The position numbers and the translations under genes are program-made. A stretch of 64,000 bases of DNA, taken from assembly GCA_902168205.1 (NCBI GenBank), contig CABHOK010000003.1, forward strand, positions 992,001 to 1,056,000, read 5' to 3'. The notes beneath the pieces were generated by a model. The model had not been told where the DNA came from. It did no database searches and saw nothing but the letters and a program-made list of their open reading frames with translations. Shown here in pieces: positions 61,493 through 64,000 of this stretch (the first letter of the stretch is position 1; each line of letters opens with the position of its first letter). This DNA is from an uncultured Chitinophaga sp. GTDB lineage: Bacteria; Bacteroidota; Bacteroidia; Cytophagales; Cyclobacteriaceae.

Positions 61493-62538
61493 AATTCTTC
61501 CAGGGCTTTCATGAGGCGTTCGTTTTCTTCCGGTGTACCAACGGTGATGCGGATGCAGTTATAGCAAAGCGTTACACGCGAACGGTCGCGCACAATGATG
61601 CGGTGTTCGAGTAAATATTGATACGTAGCCAGAGCATCTTTTACCCGTACCAGTATAAAATTACTGTCGGAAGGGTATATATTTTCTACGATCGAAAGTT
61701 TTTCGAGTGCTTTAACAAGCTTCGTGCGTTGCTTGATAATTTCCTTTACCCACTCTTCCATAACGTGTACATTCTCGAGTGCATCGAGTGCAAGCTCCTG
61801 CGTACGGATGTTTACGTTGTATGGATATTTGATTTTGTTCAGGATGTTGATGATATCTTCGGACGCGAAACACATACCGAGGCGCAAGCCAGCAAGTCCC
61901 CAGGCTTTGGAGAAAGTCTGCAGCACTACCAGGTTCGGATATTTCGTAAGGTCTTCGAGGAAACTTTTACTCTTGGCAAAATCGATATAGGCTTCATCGA
62001 TCACTACCAATCCGTAGAAGCGTTTTAATACTTCCAGAATTTTGTCACGACTTAATAAATTACCCGTTGGGTTATTCGGACTACACAGGAATATAATTTT
62101 TGTAGTAGCATCAAACGTTCTGGGGAATGCATCGAGGTCTATATCAAAATCCGGGGTGAGTAATACACGCTGAACGTTCACGGCATTAACTTCGGCACAT
62201 ACCGAATACATACCGTAGGTTGGCTCGGTGATGAGTATAGAATCCTGATTTGGTTCGCAGAACGCGCGGATCAGTAAATCGATAGGTTCATCACTTCCGT
62301 TTCCTAAAAATATCTGCTTGGGATTTACATTCTTGATCGTAGCGAGTTCCTTCTTTACATTCCACTGCAGCGGATCCGGATAACGATTATAAGGCGATTG
62401 GTATGGATTCTCGTTGGCATCCAGGTATATTTCTGCTTCACCTTTAAATTCATCGCGCGCGGATGAATAGGGTTTCATGGTCAGAATGTTTCTGCGAACG
62501 AGGGTGCTGATATCCGGAAATGATTTCTTCTTACTCAC
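61489..62538 (-). CDS. hisC: Histidinol-phosphate aminotransferase
   Basis: A 349-residue class I/II aminotransferase. The PLP lysine is in [14 protein letters not shown]; other blocks are [19 protein letters not shown] near the start, [24 protein letters not shown] and [10 protein letters not shown]. It transaminates imidazole acetol-phosphate with glutamate. The ATG at 62538 ([11 protein letters not shown]) is chosen; a second Met at residue 21 is the alternative. The gene overlaps hisB by 4 bp. Confidence 0.97.
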   Translation of the reverse strand: MSKKKSFPDISTLVRRNILTMKPYSSARDEFKGEAEIYLDANENPYQSPYNRYPDPLQWNVKKELATIKNVNPKQIFLGNGSDEPIDLLIRAFCEPNQDSILITEPTYGMYSVCAEVNAVNVQRVLLTPDFDIDLDAFPRTFDATTKIIFLCSPNNPTGNLLSRDKILEVLKRFYGLVVIDEAYIDFAKSKSFLEDLTKYPNLVVLQTFSKAWGLAGLRLGMCFASEDIINILNKIKYPYNVNIRTQELALDALENVHVMEEWVKEIIKQRTKLVKALEKLSIVENIYPSDSNFILVRVKDALATYQYLLEHRIIVRDRSRVTLCYNCIRITVGTPEENERLMKALEEL

Positions 62539-62539
62539 T

Positions 62540-62579
62540 GTTTACGTGTTTTGGTGTTTATGTGTGCGGGTGTTTATGT
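62540..62579. repeat. GTGTTTATGTG-type repeat between hisD and hisC
   Basis: The 40-bp gap reads GTTTACGTGTTTTGGTG then TTTATGTGTGCGGGTGTTTATG. It closely resembles 2083-2120 between DUF4159 and moxR, about 60 kb away. It is non-coding. Confidence 0.65.
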
Positions 62580-63862
62580 TACTTTAGTTTTTCAAGGCGA
62601 ATGGTTACGGCACGTTTGTGACCTGCGAGTTGTTCGGCTTCCGCCATTTCTTCTACAACAGGGCCGAGTGTTTTTATACCAGCTTCGGTAAGTTTCTGAA
62701 ACGTTATATACTTCATGAAACTTTCGAGTGATACTCCGGCAAATGCTTTTGCAAAACCATTCGTTGGCAAAGTGTGATTGGTGCCCGATGCATAGTCTCC
62801 TATAGCTTCCGGAGAATAATTACCGATGAATACAGAACCTGCATTGCTCACGGCTGCAGCAACGGCATCGGCATTTTTTGTGTTGATGATAAGGTGCTCG
62901 GGAGCGTATTCATTAATGAAGTCGAGTGCTGTTGCCTGATCGTTGATGATGATGACGCGGCTGTTGGCGAGTGATTTCTCTGCTATAGCTTTGCGCGGCA
63001 ATTGCTCGAGTTGTTTACTGATTTCGTTTTGTATAGCAGAAACCATGGAGTCATTGTTGAGTACCAGCATTACCTGGCTGTCTTCACCGTGCTCGGCTTG
63101 TGAGAGTAAATCTGCTGCGATGAACGATGCATCGGCTGTCTCATCGGCCATTACCAATACTTCGGATGGACCGGCTGGCATATCAATCGCGAGACCTTCT
63201 TCCATTACCAGTTGTTTAGCTTTGGTTACATACTGATTACCGGGGCCAAATATCTTGTGAACCTTCGGAATACTTTGTGTACCGAAGGCCATCGCTGCTA
63301 TAGCCTGTGCACCACCCGCTTTGAAGATGCGTGTAATACCAACAAGTTTAGCTGCAAAGAGTATAGCCGCGTTGATCTTTCCGGATTTATCAGGCGGTGA
63401 GCAAAGCACTACTTCTTTACATCCAGCGAGTTTCGCGGGCACACCCAGCATGAGTACCGTAGAGAAGAGAGGAGCGGAGCCCCCAGGTATATATATACCT
63501 ACTTTATCGATTGCTACACCTTTGCGCCAGCAGGTTACACCGGGCAATGTCTCCACGGTCATTACATCGCGCTTTTGGGCTGCATGAAACTTTTCGATGT
63601 TGGCAGCGGCTGTTGTAATGGCTTGCTTCAAGGAAGCGGGGAGTGATTTTTCGGCTTCAGCAAGTTCAGCCTCGCTTACACGCAGTTCCTGTATAGATAC
63701 TTTATCGTATTGCAGTGTCAGCTCGCGCAAGGCATCGTCACCGGATTTTTTGACGCGGTTCAGAACGTTACGAACGGAGCTGTCCAGAAATTCAAGTTCC
63801 AGTTGTGGACGTTTGGAAAGTTCGGTCCAGGTTTCCTGCGATGGATTGGAATATATCTTCAT
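62579..63862 (-). CDS. hisD: Histidinol dehydrogenase
   Basis: A 427-residue HisD that oxidises histidinol to histidine in two NAD-dependent steps with a zinc ion. Family blocks seen are VGIYIPGGSAPLFSTVLMLG, GGAQAIAAMAFGTQ, IFGPGNQYVTKAK, DMPAGPSEVLV, DLLSQAEHGEDSQ and YAPEHLII, and near the C-terminus GDYASGTNHTLPTNGFAK, with zinc and catalytic His/Glu residues. It lies 23 bp after hisG. Confidence 0.97.
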   Translation of the reverse strand: MKIYSNPSQETWTELSKRPQLELEFLDSSVRNVLNRVKKSGDDALRELTLQYDKVSIQELRVSEAELAEAEKSLPASLKQAITTAAANIEKFHAAQKRDVMTVETLPGVTCWRKGVAIDKVGIYIPGGSAPLFSTVLMLGVPAKLAGCKEVVLCSPPDKSGKINAAILFAAKLVGITRIFKAGGAQAIAAMAFGTQSIPKVHKIFGPGNQYVTKAKQLVMEEGLAIDMPAGPSEVLVMADETADASFIAADLLSQAEHGEDSQVMLVLNNDSMVSAIQNEISKQLEQLPRKAIAEKSLANSRVIIINDQATALDFINEYAPEHLIINTKNADAVAAAVSNAGSVFIGNYSPEAIGDYASGTNHTLPTNGFAKAFAGVSLESFMKYITFQKLTEAGIKTLGPVVEEMAEAEQLAGHKRAVTIRLEKLK

Positions 63863-63885
63863 ACTCTATTTATAAGTGATGTGTA

Positions 63886-64000
63886 CTATACGATCATCTT
63901 TTCAATCGGTACAACCAATATACCTTCCGCACCGAATTCTCTTAGTTGGTCGATGCGTTCCCAGAAATCATTTTCATCAACCACAGAATGTAATGAGCTC
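63886..64000 (-). CDS. hisG: ATP phosphoribosyltransferase, C-terminal part (runs off the window)
   Basis: The last 37 codons before a TAG at 63886-63888 read SLHSVVDENDFWERIDQLRE, then FGAEGILVVPIEKMIV. This matches the C-terminal regulatory domain of long-form HisG (the ..F W..i..Lk..Ga..ILVlPIEK.. ending). HisG catalyses the first step and is feedback-inhibited by histidine; the domain seen here is the histidine-binding one. Being first in the canonical order, its position confirms a complete hisGDCBHAF(IE) operon. Confidence 0.9.
   Translation of the reverse strand, partial: SSLHSVVDENDFWERIDQLREFGAEGILVVPIEKMIV

Noticed and set aside
1-64000. tRNA, rRNA, riboswitch, phage or insertion-sequence signatures
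   Set aside because: No cloverleaf, rRNA-like, FMN/TPP/cobalamin leader, integrase or transposase was recognised on either strand.

Overview
The window is chromosomal DNA of a Bacteroidota bacterium, most probably of the order Cytophagales. The evidence is two SusC/SusD outer-membrane pairs, a secreted protein with a type IX-secretion C-terminal domain, Bacteroidota-type L32 and EF-P sequences, TAnnTTTG promoter boxes, and weak or absent Shine-Dalgarno sequences. The genus cannot be fixed from the sequence alone. No tRNA, rRNA, CRISPR array, prophage or insertion sequence was seen. About 50 protein genes are supported, plus one decayed gene, a dozen hairpins or terminators and several families of intergenic repeats.

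Layout. 1-2806 (minus): DUF4159, MoxR ATPase, DUF58 and the start of a BatA-like protein, the usual MoxR/VWA membrane-associated set. 2947-10921 (minus): an unusual tandem expansion of the TldD/TldE metallopeptidase family, with three TldD-like proteins that carry twin-arginine signals and two TldE-like proteins that do not. 11044-17390 (minus): housekeeping genes accC, accB, efp, fabH, rpmF, a DUF177 protein, a TerB-like protein and pdxA; plsX is missing from its common place between rpmF and fabH. 17815-22826 (plus): rsmA, mgtE, a serA-like dehydrogenase, a membrane pentapeptide-repeat protein, greA and a HIT protein. 22933-26532 (minus): a 1199-residue secreted protein with 17 ELWxSDGT repeats. 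26787-31480 (plus): SusC/SusD pair 1. 31566-37530 (minus): a GMC oxidoreductase with its small subunit and a Gfo/Idh/MocA dehydrogenase (a plausible periplasmic sugar-oxidation set), then yidD and cysS. 37994-46838 (plus): SusC/SusD pair 2, preceded by LacI-type operator palindromes, and an UnbV/FG-GAP lipoprotein. 46976-49064 (plus): TM2, DUF2752, DUF4870-like and M48 peptidase genes. 49108-49538: a decayed gene. 49652-52309 (minus): DUF72 and a small regulator/membrane-protein operon. 52440-57292: ribE, a PAP2 phosphatase, an orphan histidine kinase and an SthA-like flavoprotein without redox cysteines. 57550-64000 (minus): the histidine operon hisG(partial)-D-C-B-H-A-F-IE in standard order.

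Two features run through the whole window. First, TATA is strikingly frequent in all reading frames and between genes. It shapes codon choice: the Ile codon ATA is used mostly after a codon ending in T, and CTA-TAY is used for Leu-Tyr. Second, many intergenic gaps hold degenerate, often self-complementary repeats, several of which recur at distant sites.

Most likely to be worth experimental attention: the TldD/TldE expansion, the SthA-like protein lacking its disulfide, the operator-bearing SusCD locus, the candidate 3-keto-sugar oxidation cluster, and the TATA bias.
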